A stretch of 64,000 nucleotides of DNA, taken from NCBI RefSeq assembly GCF_027531025.1, contig NZ_JAPZQX010000002.1, forward strand, positions 186,001-250,000, written 5' to 3'. The notes below the pieces were generated by a model that ran no database searches, had not been told where the DNA came from, and worked only from the letters and a program-made list of their open reading frames with translations. Origin of the DNA: Novosphingobium sp. Lineage in GTDB: Bacteria; Pseudomonadota; Alphaproteobacteria; Sphingomonadales; Sphingomonadaceae. Numbering within the stretch: position 1 is the first letter of the stretch; each line of letters begins with the position of its first letter. The translations under genes were made by a program, and so were the position numbers. Positions 16,313 through 24,498 of the stretch are shown here, piece by piece.

Positions 16313-17676
16313 GCCGCAATCACCTTGCGTGGATCCGCAATCGCCCCGGCCAGCGCCGAGGCGGCGACCACTTCCGGGCTCGCGATATGGGTGCGGATGC
16401 CCGGGCCCTGGCGGCCTTCAAAATTGCGGTTGGTGCTGCTGATCGTGCGGCTGCCGGGTTCAAATCCTTCGCCGCCGGCGTAGAAACATAGCGAGCAGCC
16501 CGAATTGCGCCACTCGAATCCGGCGGCGATAAAGGTCTGGTCCAGCCCTTCGGCCTCGGCAGCACGCTTGACCGCCATCGATCCGGGCACGACCAGCGCC
16601 TTCCTGATCGAGGGGGCGATCCGCTTGCCCTTGAGCAGGGCGGCGGCACGGCGCAGATCGGATAGGCGGCTGTTTGTGCACGAGCCGATGAACGCTGCGT
16701 CGATCGGGGTTCCAGCAATGAACTGTCCGGCTTCGAGCCCGATGTATTCATGCACCCGCGGCGGTCCCTGCGGAATGCGGGCATCGACGGGGATGGCCTG
16801 CTCCGGGCTGGTGCCCCAGGAAATCATCGGCGCGAGGGTCGAACCTTCAATCTCGATTTCTCGGTCGAAGCGGGCGCCAGGATCGCTTGCCAGGCCTGAC
16901 CAGTGGGGTGCATCGAAGCTGGCCGGCGCATAGGGCCGCCCGGCAAGGTAGGCATAGGTTGCGGCGTCGGGCGCGATGATCCCGGTCATGGCCGAAAACT
17001 CGGTTGCCATGTTGCACAGGGTCATGCGCCCTTCCATGTCAAGGCCGCGCACGGCCTCGCCGGCGAATTCGACGACATGACCGGCGCCGCCGCCCGCGCC
17101 GTGGCGAGAGATCAGCGCGAGTGCCATGTCCTTGGCGGTCACACCCTGTTGCGTCGCGCCGGTAAAGGTCACTCGCATGGTGCCGGGGCGGACCAGCCGC
17201 AGCACGCCGGTTGCCATGGCATGTTCCGCCTCGCTTGAGCCAATCCCCCAGGCGAGCGCGCCAAAGGCCCCTTGCGTGCAGGTATGGCTGTCGGGCGCAA
17301 CCAGCGTGACGCCGGGCAGGACAATGCCCTGCTCCGGGCTGATCACGTGAACTATGCCCTGGTCACGGTCGGTCACGTCGAACAGGGTGATCCCTGCCGC
17401 CAGCGCCGCTTCGCGGGTCTCGGTGATGAAGGCCTGTCCACCGGGCATCAGCGTTTGGTCGTCGCGGCCGATCCGGGTATCGACAATGTGGTCCATCACC
17501 GCGAAGACTCGCGCCGGATCGTGGACCGGTCGACCGGCAGCGGCCATCGATTTGAGCGCGGCGGCGCCGGTTCGTTCGTGCAGGAAGATCCGATCGATTG
17601 CGATCAGCGCCACTCCGGCAGTGGCCTCCGCTACCCGGTGCGTGTCCCAGATCTTGTCGAACAGTGTCCGGCCCAT
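16309..17676 (-). CDS. leuC: 3-isopropylmalate dehydratase-type hydro-lyase, large subunit
   Basis: This 455 aa aconitase-superfamily subunit carries the [4Fe-4S] cysteines: one in GSCTNSRLSDL and the pair in SGCSLCFYAGG, with SSTNRNFEGRQG beyond. VAPDSHTCTQGAFGALAWGIG is the other family signature. Length matches LeuC, slightly on the short side. With LeuD it adds or removes water stereospecifically on a C4-C7 diacid. The operon partners argue for a catabolic hydratase acting on a substituted maleate. Biosynthetic leuC remains possible if no other copy exists in the genome. Confidence 0.85.
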   Translation of the reverse strand: MGRTLFDKIWDTHRVAEATAGVALIAIDRIFLHERTGAAALKSMAAAGRPVHDPARVFAVMDHIVDTRIGRDDQTLMPGGQAFITETREAALAAGITLFDVTDRDQGIVHVISPEQGIVLPGVTLVAPDSHTCTQGAFGALAWGIGSSEAEHAMATGVLRLVRPGTMRVTFTGATQQGVTAKDMALALISRHGAGGGAGHVVEFAGEAVRGLDMEGRMTLCNMATEFSAMTGIIAPDAATYAYLAGRPYAPASFDAPHWSGLASDPGARFDREIEIEGSTLAPMISWGTSPEQAIPVDARIPQGPPRVHEYIGLEAGQFIAGTPIDAAFIGSCTNSRLSDLRRAAALLKGKRIAPSIRKALVVPGSMAVKRAAEAEGLDQTFIAAGFEWRNSGCSLCFYAGGEGFEPGSRTISSTNRNFEGRQGPGIRTHIASPEVVAASALAGAIADPRKVIAA

Positions 17677-17685
17677 TGCCCTGTC

Positions 17686-18168
17686 CTAGCCCTCAAAGCT
17701 CCGCCAGTCCCGCGTTACCAGCTTTTCCTGGATCGCGGTGCGCGTTTCGAGCAGGCCATTCCTGATCCAGTGCCAGGTGCGACAGCGGTTCTGTCCATCG
17801 TCGGAGAGCTGAATCATCTCATAGAGGTAAAGCGAGGGATCGCCCTGGCGCTGCCAGTAGAGCATCACGGTGCGATTGTATTCGTCGAGCGGCACCTCCG
17901 CGGCCCAACCCTTGATCAGTTCGTTGTCCCACCAGACCCGGCCATCGCGGTACTCGGCCGGAAACTCGCGCACTTCGGTGCGGCCGTCGGCCCAGGTGTA
18001 GTGGTTGGTCTGGTGGTAGGGGTAGGGGCCGTCGTCCGGAAAGCGGCAGAGCAGCCGACTGGCGTGCTCGTCGATCTTTTCATTGGCGGCGTTGAAGTAC
18101 GAGTAGGTACCTTCCCAGACACCTTCGTGGCGGGCGAGGAGCGGCATGGCTTCACGGATACTGGTCAT
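17686..18168 (-). CDS. Small conserved protein of the island family C (copy 1), DUF3598-like
   Basis: This 160 aa protein starts at 18168, giving MTSIREAMPLLARHEGVWEG. It shares a pattern with 22108-22563 and 41812-42336: an (A)MPxLxxxxGxWxGxYxxF opening, a central YxWxDGxxE(V/I)R(Y/E)F, then DGxxxxRTWHW. The many Trp and Tyr residues in strand-like segments suggest a lipocalin-like beta barrel. No signal peptide is seen. The family is uncharacterised as far as I can tell; DUF3598 is a tentative label. It lies 9 nt before the leuC start and after the hydrolase gene in the same operon. Confidence 0.65.
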   Translation of the reverse strand: MTSIREAMPLLARHEGVWEGTYSYFNAANEKIDEHASRLLCRFPDDGPYPYHQTNHYTWADGRTEVREFPAEYRDGRVWWDNELIKGWAAEVPLDEYNRTVMLYWQRQGDPSLYLYEMIQLSDDGQNRCRTWHWIRNGLLETRTAIQEKLVTRDWRSFEG

Positions 18169-18178
18169 GGGGAGGGAC

Positions 18179-19564
18179 TTATCCTTTGTTCTGGAGGGCA
18201 ATGGCCAGTTGGCGGGCGGCACTGGCGCGGACCAGCTCGCGGCATTCAACGGCGAGGCGTTCCAGCGCGATGTCCTCGAGCGCGAAAGGCACAGCGTGGG
18301 CGGCATTGCCTTCGTACCAGGGCGTGAAGAAGTGTCGGGCGCGGGCGATCGCCCAGGCGCGGGTCAGGTAAGCGCCAAAGCGGTCGGGTGTGAAATCGGG
18401 GAACAGTCGCGCTGGGTCGCCCACCGGCATGGGCGGCAAGGCAACGGTGCCGATGCCGAGCGCCTGCCGCGCCGCCTCGATCACCTCGCCCCATGGCGCC
18501 CAGTCGGTCGGGGGCGCAGCCGGCCACGGGCTGGACAGGCCGTGGCCGGGAAGATCAATCGCCGTGCCGCTTATCGTCAGGCAGTCCAGCGCTTCACCGG
18601 GACCGTGGACCTGCAGCACGTCCCGCGCGTCGCTCTGGGCGCGGCGCCAGTGGATTTGGCCATTGAAGGCGGGTGTACTGACGGTGATGAAGCCCTGGTG
18701 ATCATCCGCCTTCAGTTCGAAGCGGGGGCCGGTCGGCAGGGTCTGGAGGAATTCGAGGCTGGCAGCGGCCTGGTCATTGGGCGTGCGGACCTTGCGGGCC
18801 GACCAGCTCGCCGGCATTGCGCCCAGCCGGTCGATATGGGCCTGCATTGGATCACCATCATAGGCGGTGATCAGGACAGGGGCCGTCGTGCTGTCGGGCG
18901 CGGGAATGTCGCGCGGGGCGGCAAGAACGGCGGCGTAGCCGTGGCGGAAGCTGTCCCCGGCGTCGAGGATCTCCATGATGATGTCATGGACCCGCGCCGG
19001 ATCGTCGTGCGCGTTGCGCATCCGGGTCTCGTTGCGGGCATCGTACCAGGGGAAGAACCAGGCCTGCTCCAGGATCCGGTTCCAGGCCCATACCAGGTGC
19101 TCGCCATAGGGCAGTGGCAGGAAGGGCGGAGTGTAATTGGCACCAAAGGCGGCCTTTTCCGCTTCGGTCCAGACACCATAGCCCCCGGCGGCGATCCCGC
19201 TGAACCGGTCCGGGTTGCGCTTCAGCGCGGTGATCAGGATGATCGCACCCGAGTGGAAGCCATAGGCCGGGACCCGCTCCAGTCCCAAGGCGGCGATGAA
19301 CTCGACAATGGCATCGGCATAATCGTTGATGTCGGGGGCGGCCTTGGCGAGTGGTTCCGACTGGCCAAAGCCGGGAGTATCCGGGGCGATGCAGGTGAAG
19401 TGCGCACCCCAGCGCTGCATCAGCTCCTCATATTCGCCGCCTGAACGGGGGCTCTGATGGACCAGCAGGAGCGCCGGACCAGTGCCCGCCCTGCGGTAAT
19501 GCACACGGCGCTTGTTCGCTCCGCTGCCCAGGGTCAGGTAGTGGCGGGTGATCGCTGCAGCCAT
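18179..19564 (-). CDS. Alpha/beta hydrolase
   Basis: This is a 461 aa alpha/beta-hydrolase-fold protein, long for the fold; the C-terminal ~160 residues may be an extra domain. LLLVHQSPRSGGEYEELM forms the oxyanion region, APDTPGFGQSE follows, and YGFHSGA places the likely nucleophile at Ser105. I use the ATG at 19564; an upstream ATG at 19615 would read through the operator. The operator ends 7 nt before 19564 on the upstream side, leaving no room for a normal ribosome-binding site. It heads a seven-gene minus-strand operon with leuCD and the lyase, so it may open an ester or lactone that feeds that pathway. Confidence 0.72.
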   Translation of the reverse strand: MAAAITRHYLTLGSGANKRRVHYRRAGTGPALLLVHQSPRSGGEYEELMQRWGAHFTCIAPDTPGFGQSEPLAKAAPDINDYADAIVEFIAALGLERVPAYGFHSGAIILITALKRNPDRFSGIAAGGYGVWTEAEKAAFGANYTPPFLPLPYGEHLVWAWNRILEQAWFFPWYDARNETRMRNAHDDPARVHDIIMEILDAGDSFRHGYAAVLAAPRDIPAPDSTTAPVLITAYDGDPMQAHIDRLGAMPASWSARKVRTPNDQAAASLEFLQTLPTGPRFELKADDHQGFITVSTPAFNGQIHWRRAQSDARDVLQVHGPGEALDCLTISGTAIDLPGHGLSSPWPAAPPTDWAPWGEVIEAARQALGIGTVALPPMPVGDPARLFPDFTPDRFGAYLTRAWAIARARHFFTPWYEGNAAHAVPFALEDIALERLAVECRELVRASAARQLAIALQNKG

Positions 19565-19570
19565 GGCAAG

Positions 19571-19582
19571 TTGTCCGGACAA
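19571..19582. promoter_or_regulatory. Island operator site 2 (TTGTCCGGACAA)
   Basis: Exact consensus palindrome between the divergent hydrolase operon (start 19564, minus) and the isochorismatase operon (start 19645, plus). It is so close to the minus-strand start that a bound protein would cover the translation-initiation region or transcription start. Confidence 0.75.
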
Positions 19583-19644
19583 ATTGTGCTCGACAATGCC
19601 ATAGTGCGGCGGCAAAGTCAGCGCAAGCGAAGGAGACGCGATTA

Positions 19645-20325
19645 ATGAGTCTGATCGGTACGCGGATGGTGAGCGACGGCAAGACCGCCCGCCAGATCTT
19701 CGGAGAGGTGATGGCCAACCCGGCGCGCAAGAAATTCGGGTTCGGCAGCAAGCTGGCGATCGTCAATGTCGATTTTCAGCAGGCCTACACCGCGATCGAC
19801 AAGTTCGCGACCGCCTATGAAACCGATCCGCGCCAGATCGAATATGCCAACACGATCAGCCACCTGGCCCGTGCCAGGGGGATGCCAGTGATCTGGACCC
19901 GCGTTGCCTACAAGGCCGATGCCGGCGATGCCGGGGTCTGGGGTACGCGCACCGACACGCCGGATTCGCTCCAGAACATCAAGTATGACAGCGAACGGCA
20001 CCAGTACGATCCGCGGGTCGAGATCGGGCCGGATGACCTGCAGTATACCAAGCGGATGCCCAGCGCCTTTTTCGAAACCCCGCTGGCCAGCTATCTGGTG
20101 TGGCACAAGGTCGATACGGTGGTGGTGACCGGCGGATCGACCTCTGGCTGTGTCCGCGCCACAGCGGTTGATGCGCTCAGCCACGGCTATCGCACGATCG
20201 TGCCGATCGAGACCTGCGCCGACAAGCACGAGTCCTATCACTTCGCCAACCTCACCGACTTGCAACTCAAGTACGCCGATGTCGAACCCGTCCAGACGGT
20301 GATCGACTGGCTGGAGGCGCGCTGA
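19645..20325 (+). CDS. Isochorismatase-family cysteine hydrolase (copy 1)
   Basis: This 226 aa protein has the fold's triad: Asp43 (AIVNVDFQQAY), a Lys in QYTKRMPSAFFET, and the nucleophile Cys in TGGSTSGCVRATAVDA. Characterised relatives include N-carbamoylsarcosine amidase, maleamate amidase and ureidoacrylate amidohydrolase, all hydrolysing C-N bonds. It heads a seven-gene plus-strand operon and its stop overlaps the next ATG by one nt (TGATG). A second copy is at 47165-47800. The amide substrate is unknown. Confidence 0.82.
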   Translation: MSLIGTRMVSDGKTARQIFGEVMANPARKKFGFGSKLAIVNVDFQQAYTAIDKFATAYETDPRQIEYANTISHLARARGMPVIWTRVAYKADAGDAGVWGTRTDTPDSLQNIKYDSERHQYDPRVEIGPDDLQYTKRMPSAFFETPLASYLVWHKVDTVVVTGGSTSGCVRATAVDALSHGYRTIVPIETCADKHESYHFANLTDLQLKYADVEPVQTVIDWLEAR

Positions 20326-21203
20326 TGAAGGAGGGCGCTGGCGACCCGCAGCTTTACGATTACGCGCCTTATCGCGGGCGGCAGAAGGTGATCTGGCCGG
20401 GGGGGAAGACAGTCGCGGTCTGGGTCGCGCCGAACCTCGAGTATTACGAAATCGACCCGCCGGCGCATCCCAAGCGCAAGGCCTGGGCGCGGCCGCATCC
20501 CGACGTGGTGGGCTATTCCCACCGTGATCATTCAAACCGCGTCAGCCATTGGCGCATGGCCGAGGTGATGAGCAAGCATGGCTTTCCCGGTTCGGTCAGC
20601 CTCTCGGTCGCGTTGTCCCAGCATCATCCGGAAGTGGTCGCCGATGGCGCGGCGCGGGGTTGGGAATTCTTCAGTCACGGCATCTATAATACCCGTTACA
20701 CCTATGAAATGTCAGAAGATCAGGAGCGAGCGATCATCGCGGATTCGATCCACACTGTGCGCGAGGCAACCGGACAGACGATCCGTGGCTGGCTCGCACC
20801 GGCGCTGACGCATACGCCGCGCACGCTCGACCTGATTGCCGAGATGGGGCTCGATTACACCTGCGATCTCTACCACGATGACCAGGTTCAGGAGGTCAAG
20901 GTTCGCTCCGGACGGCTTGCCTCGATCCCCTACAGCCTGGAGGTCAACGATCACTATGGTTTCTTCGTCTATAACATGTCCGGCCGTGAATATGCCGAAA
21001 CCCTGATCCGCCAGTTCGAGCGCCTGGCGGTCGAGGGTGAAGAGTCCGGCACAGTCATGTGCATCCCCTTGCATGCCTACCTGATCGGGCAGCCGCACCG
21101 GATCGGCCCGTTCGAGGAGGCGCTGCGGCACATTGCCGCCGATGGCCGCGCCTGGATCGCGCGGGCGGGAGAGATTGTCGATGCCTGGAGGGCTCAGCAA
21201 TGA
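20325..21203 (+). CDS. NodB-fold polysaccharide deacetylase/allantoinase-like hydrolase 1
   Basis: This 292 aa protein has a NodB-homology (CE4-like) barrel. VAVWVAPNLEYYEI, DHSNRVSHWRMAEVMSKHG and WEFFSHGIYNTRYT resemble PuuE allantoinase and cytoplasmic CE4 relatives rather than secreted chitin deacetylases; no signal peptide is present. Such enzymes hydrolyse cyclic or linear amides. It is coupled to the isochorismatase gene (TGATG) and overlaps the second NodB gene by 4 nt. The SHG segment supplies likely metal histidines, but I cannot confirm a full ligand set. Confidence 0.78.
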   Translation: MKEGAGDPQLYDYAPYRGRQKVIWPGGKTVAVWVAPNLEYYEIDPPAHPKRKAWARPHPDVVGYSHRDHSNRVSHWRMAEVMSKHGFPGSVSLSVALSQHHPEVVADGAARGWEFFSHGIYNTRYTYEMSEDQERAIIADSIHTVREATGQTIRGWLAPALTHTPRTLDLIAEMGLDYTCDLYHDDQVQEVKVRSGRLASIPYSLEVNDHYGFFVYNMSGREYAETLIRQFERLAVEGEESGTVMCIPLHAYLIGQPHRIGPFEEALRHIAADGRAWIARAGEIVDAWRAQQ

Positions 21204-22111
21204 CTCTGGACCCCGTCTATCTGGAGTATCCCAGGCGCCGCCATGGCTATGACCACGATCTCTATTCGTGGTCGGCGCTTCACCAGCGTGCCCCGGTCCA
21301 ATGGCCGCAGGGTTCGGTCGCGGTGTGGATTTGCGTCAGCCTGGAATGGTTCCCGATCATTCCCGGCGGAGCCTTTGCCGCGCCGGGGCATATGCAGACG
21401 GCCTATCCCGATTACCGCCACTATACGGCGCGAGACTATGGCAACCGGGTGGGGGCCTGGCGCTTCCTAGATGCCCTGGCCAAGGTCGGCGCCAGGGCCA
21501 GTTTCGCAACCAATGCCGCCGTGGCTGAACGCTATCCGGAACTGGTCCGCGCCGTGCTGGATGGCGGGCACGAGCTGATCGCCCATTCGACCGACATGAA
21601 CGGCACGATCGATTCCTCGTTGGCGGCGAGTGCCGAGCGAGACCTGATCAGCGAGGCGATGCACCGCATCGAGGTGGCCAGCGGGGTGCGGCCCAAGGGA
21701 TGGCTTTCGATTGCCCGCTCGCAGAGTTTCAACACCTTGGAGCTGCTGAAAGAAGCTGGCCTAACCTATTGCTGTGACTGGGTTAATGATGAGTTGCCCT
21801 ATCGCTTCGGCAATGGGCTGGTCGACCTGCCACTGAACCATGAGCTGTCAGACAGGACGATCATCGCCGTCCAGCAACAGTCGGCGGATAGCTGGGCCCA
21901 GAGCCTCGAGGACGCCTTCGACTGGCTGACGGCTGAGGCAGCCACCACAGGTAGCGGGCGGATGCTGCCGATCCATGTCACGCCCTACATTATGGGCCTG
22001 CCTTATCGCATCGCCGCATTCGAGCGCCTGCTGCAGCGGCTAGGCCAGCGCAGCGAATGCTGGTTCGCGCGCGGTGACGAGATCGTATCGAGTTGGGAGG
22101 CCCAGCAATGA
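21200..22111 (+). CDS. NodB-fold polysaccharide deacetylase/allantoinase-like hydrolase 2
   Basis: This 303 aa paralogue follows the first directly (ATGA overlap). Shared features are SVAVWICVSLEWFPI, ARDYGNRVGAWRFLDALAK, GHELIAHSTDMNGT and a terminal ARGDEIVSSWEAQQ matching ARAGEIVDAWRAQQ in its neighbour. The pair probably arose by tandem duplication and may work as a heteromer or on two related amides. No signal peptide is visible. Function beyond the fold is unknown. Confidence 0.78.
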   Translation: MTLDPVYLEYPRRRHGYDHDLYSWSALHQRAPVQWPQGSVAVWICVSLEWFPIIPGGAFAAPGHMQTAYPDYRHYTARDYGNRVGAWRFLDALAKVGARASFATNAAVAERYPELVRAVLDGGHELIAHSTDMNGTIDSSLAASAERDLISEAMHRIEVASGVRPKGWLSIARSQSFNTLELLKEAGLTYCCDWVNDELPYRFGNGLVDLPLNHELSDRTIIAVQQQSADSWAQSLEDAFDWLTAEAATTGSGRMLPIHVTPYIMGLPYRIAAFERLLQRLGQRSECWFARGDEIVSSWEAQQ

Positions 22112-22563
22112 GCAATCGCGCCGAGCTTGCCCGGGCGATGCCCGCCATGCTGCGTCACGAAGGCTGGTGGAATGGCTGGTATCGCCACTTCGACGGCGAG
22201 GGGAAGATGATCGACTCGCACAGGGTGAAAACCTGGTGCGAGTTTCCCGACGCCGGTGAATGGCACTACATCCAGCACAACTGGCTGGAGTGGGAAGACG
22301 GCCGCAAGGCCACTTACGAATTCGGGGGGCGACTGGAGGGTGACCGGCTGGTCTGGCAAACCGATCGCTTCAGCGGCTACGGCTGGCAAACACACGAGGA
22401 CGTGCTGATGCTGCGGCTGGAGCGGCAGGATGTGCCCGATGCCTATTACATCGAAATGATTGCCATTGCCGAGGACGGGCAGACCCGCTCGCGCACCTGG
22501 GAGTGGTTCCATCAAGGTCGCCCATGGAAATGGACGCTGTGCAACGAGGAGAAGACCGGGTGA
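22108..22563 (+). CDS. Small conserved protein of the island family C (copy 2), DUF3598-like
   Basis: This 151 aa protein starts at 22108 (ATGA overlap with the NodB gene). It shares the family C pattern: ARAMPAMLRHEGWWNGWYRHF, NWLEWEDGRKATYEF, then YYIEMIAIAEDGQTRSRTWEW. It is Trp-rich and has no signal peptide or membrane segment. It overlaps a GTG-started DUF1330 gene. The family occurs in three different operons here, always near hydrolase or membrane genes, and I cannot assign a reaction. Confidence 0.65.
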   Translation: MSNRAELARAMPAMLRHEGWWNGWYRHFDGEGKMIDSHRVKTWCEFPDAGEWHYIQHNWLEWEDGRKATYEFGGRLEGDRLVWQTDRFSGYGWQTHEDVLMLRLERQDVPDAYYIEMIAIAEDGQTRSRTWEWFHQGRPWKWTLCNEEKTG

Positions 22564-23069
22564 TATCGGCGCTGCTGTTCCTCGCTCAGGCGGTCGATCC
22601 GGCGGTAACCAAGGAAAGGCCGCTGGAAGCGCCCCGCGCTGCGGCTCCATCATCCAGCACCTGCGACCAGCCGGTGATAATGGTCGTGGCCGGACCGACT
22701 CGTGATCGGGCGCGGATGCAGGCCTATGGCAAGGCGATCGCCGAAAGCCGACTCTACCAGCAGCTTGGCGGTTACTACCTCAACGCCCCACAGGCCCTGG
22801 CCAGTTTCGAGGGCAGCCCGCCCGCCGGCTATACCACGCTGATGGTGCGGTTTCCGTGCCTGGAGAACGCCCGCGCTTTCTGGAACAGCGAGGCGTACCA
22901 GCAGCAGATCCTGCCGCTTCGACAAAACCCTTCGGCAGGGGACTATTTTGTGACAGTTTACCCCGAAGCCCCATTGCGCGATGATCTGGTCGGCAAGGTG
23001 GGCGACAATGGCTATCGCGCCGAATTCGATGCTGCCGCAGTGCCCCAGGTGAAAGGAACCGGACAATGA
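22560..23069 (+). CDS. DUF1330-like protein with possible signal sequence, GTG start
   Basis: The best start is GTG at 22560, overlapping the upstream stop by 4 nt (GTGA), giving 169 aa. A short hydrophobic start (ISALLFLAQAVDP) could be a signal. The core (VIMVVAGPTRDRARMQAY, QLGGYYLNAPQALASFEG, FPCLENARAFWNSEAYQQ) fits the dimeric alpha-beta barrel DUF1330 family. Such ferredoxin-like proteins include monooxygenase-like and EthD-like proteins of unknown activity. It overlaps methyltransferase B by 4 nt. Confidence 0.68.
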   Translation: MISALLFLAQAVDPAVTKERPLEAPRAAAPSSSTCDQPVIMVVAGPTRDRARMQAYGKAIAESRLYQQLGGYYLNAPQALASFEGSPPAGYTTLMVRFPCLENARAFWNSEAYQQQILPLRQNPSAGDYFVTVYPEAPLRDDLVGKVGDNGYRAEFDAAAVPQVKGTGQ

Positions 23070-24253
23070 CGCTTGCGCTCAACCACCCGATGAACCCGGA
23101 CAAGACGCCCGAGGAACTGGCCCGTGGCCGGTTCGTGTCGGGCATCCGCAGCCTGATCCTCAATGACCTCGCGGGCGATCTCAAGACGGCATACGACAAG
23201 CGCGCTGCCCCGGCCTTCAGGAAGCGTGAGGGGCGCGAGCCGGTCTCGAGCCGCGATGCCCACATGGCGCTGCGCGGCGATCCGGCCTTCAACATCTATT
23301 CCGCAATGCGGGTCCAGGCGCAGAAGATGGTGTGGGCAAGCGTGGGCGATAGCGTCGCCCGTGAAAGCGACAAGCTGGCCGCCGAAGCGGCGAAGGTTTC
23401 GAACCAGCCGGGCTCCGTCACGCTCAATCCGAACCTTGAGGTGCCGCGCAATGTCTCGGCGATCGATGTCCACCTGATGCCCGGCAGCTATACCCGCGGG
23501 GATGACAGCCTAGAGGCCGGCGCGATCTATGACCGCGGGCTGGCCGTCTTTTCGATGGGGCTGATGGGCGCGAACCTGGATGATATCGGCCTGTCGATGG
23601 CGAAGTACATAGCGCTGCGCTACCCCGATTTCCAGCCGCAGCGGATCCTCGATACCGGCTGCACCATCGGTCACAACACCCTGCCATGGAAGCAGACTTA
23701 TCCGGAGGCCGAAGTCATCGCGATCGACGCCGCGCCGGGCGGGCTGGTCTATGGCTCGGCCCGCGCCAAGATGCAGGGCCTGGAAGTCCACTTCCAGCAG
23801 ATGTGCGCTGACAGTCTCGATTTCCCGGATGCCAGCTTCGACATGGTGTGGAGCTCGATGTTCCTGCACGAGTTGTCAAAGAAGACCCGCGCCGCCGCCT
23901 TTGCCGAGGCGTTCCGCGTGCTCAAGCCCGGCGGGCTGATGCTGCATATGGAACTGCCGCCCAATGGCGAGATGAGCGCCTTTGACGGGTTCTACCTCGA
24001 TTGGGACAGCTACTACAACGAGGAGCCCTTCTACAAAGGCTACCGCGACGAAAGCCCGCCCGAGCTCTGCGCCCGTGCCGGGTTCGCCAAGCAAAACTAC
24101 TTCCAGTTCGTGGTGCCTTCGGTCGGCATCTACGGCGAACAGGCGATTGCCGACATGGTTGACAGTGACCAGGCCGAGGCAGTGGGCCAGGCCACCACCG
24201 GGCGGCTGGCCGAAGGGGTGATGTGGTTCGGCTATGGAGCGTGGAAGCAGTGA
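23066..24253 (+). CDS. Class I SAM-dependent methyltransferase (copy B)
   Basis: This 395 aa protein is a paralogue of the one at 10718-11932. Motif I is ILDTGCTIGHN at residues 194-204, followed by AEVIAIDAAPGG, MFLHELSKKTR and VLKPGGLMLHMELP. The ~190-residue N-terminal region keeps blocks shared with copy A (LNPNLEVP versus LDPKIEQP; AIDVHLMPGSY versus AVDIHCQPGGY). The protein ends YGAWKQ. It sits in the isochorismatase-NodB operon with 4-nt overlaps on both sides. The methyl acceptor is unknown; both copies acting on successive or related intermediates is plausible. Confidence 0.82.
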   Translation: MTLALNHPMNPDKTPEELARGRFVSGIRSLILNDLAGDLKTAYDKRAAPAFRKREGREPVSSRDAHMALRGDPAFNIYSAMRVQAQKMVWASVGDSVARESDKLAAEAAKVSNQPGSVTLNPNLEVPRNVSAIDVHLMPGSYTRGDDSLEAGAIYDRGLAVFSMGLMGANLDDIGLSMAKYIALRYPDFQPQRILDTGCTIGHNTLPWKQTYPEAEVIAIDAAPGGLVYGSARAKMQGLEVHFQQMCADSLDFPDASFDMVWSSMFLHELSKKTRAAAFAEAFRVLKPGGLMLHMELPPNGEMSAFDGFYLDWDSYYNEEPFYKGYRDESPPELCARAGFAKQNYFQFVVPSVGIYGEQAIADMVDSDQAEAVGQATTGRLAEGVMWFGYGAWKQ

Positions 24254-24498
24254 AGGACGACCTGCGCCCCGAAGACGCCCCGACCGAAATCTATGACGCG
24301 CTGGGCCGCGCGCGGTTCTTTGCCGATCCTGGGATGGACCGGTTCGTCGCAGTGGTCATGAACCTGGCCCAGGAAGTCTGGGTCCAGGAAGAGCGGCTGC
24401 TGGCGTTGGAAGAGGACAAGGGCGCCGCCCCGGCGGACCGCGAGGCCAAGCTTAAGGCCTTTATCGACCGTGTGTTCGAGCCAGTGCGCGGGGCCTAG
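24250..24498 (+). CDS. Small helical partner protein of methyltransferase B, GTG start
   Basis: The GTG at 24250 overlaps the methyltransferase stop by 4 nt and gives 82 aa. FFADPGMDRFVAVVMNLAQE continues into VWVQEERLLALEEDKG, predicted helical and similar to the centre of the partner gene after copy A (11929-12285). It ends the plus-strand operon and its stop overlaps the stop of the convergent monooxygenase gene (24495). The conserved pairing is the main reason to call it a real gene. Confidence 0.68.
   Translation: MKDDLRPEDAPTEIYDALGRARFFADPGMDRFVAVVMNLAQEVWVQEERLLALEEDKGAAPADREAKLKAFIDRVFEPVRGA

Noticed and set aside
14793..16319. A fused 508 aa LeuD-lyase protein
   Set aside because: The frame before 15710 is not in the leuD frame; leuD is read in another frame (16312-15707) and the lyase has its own ATG overlapping the leuD stop.
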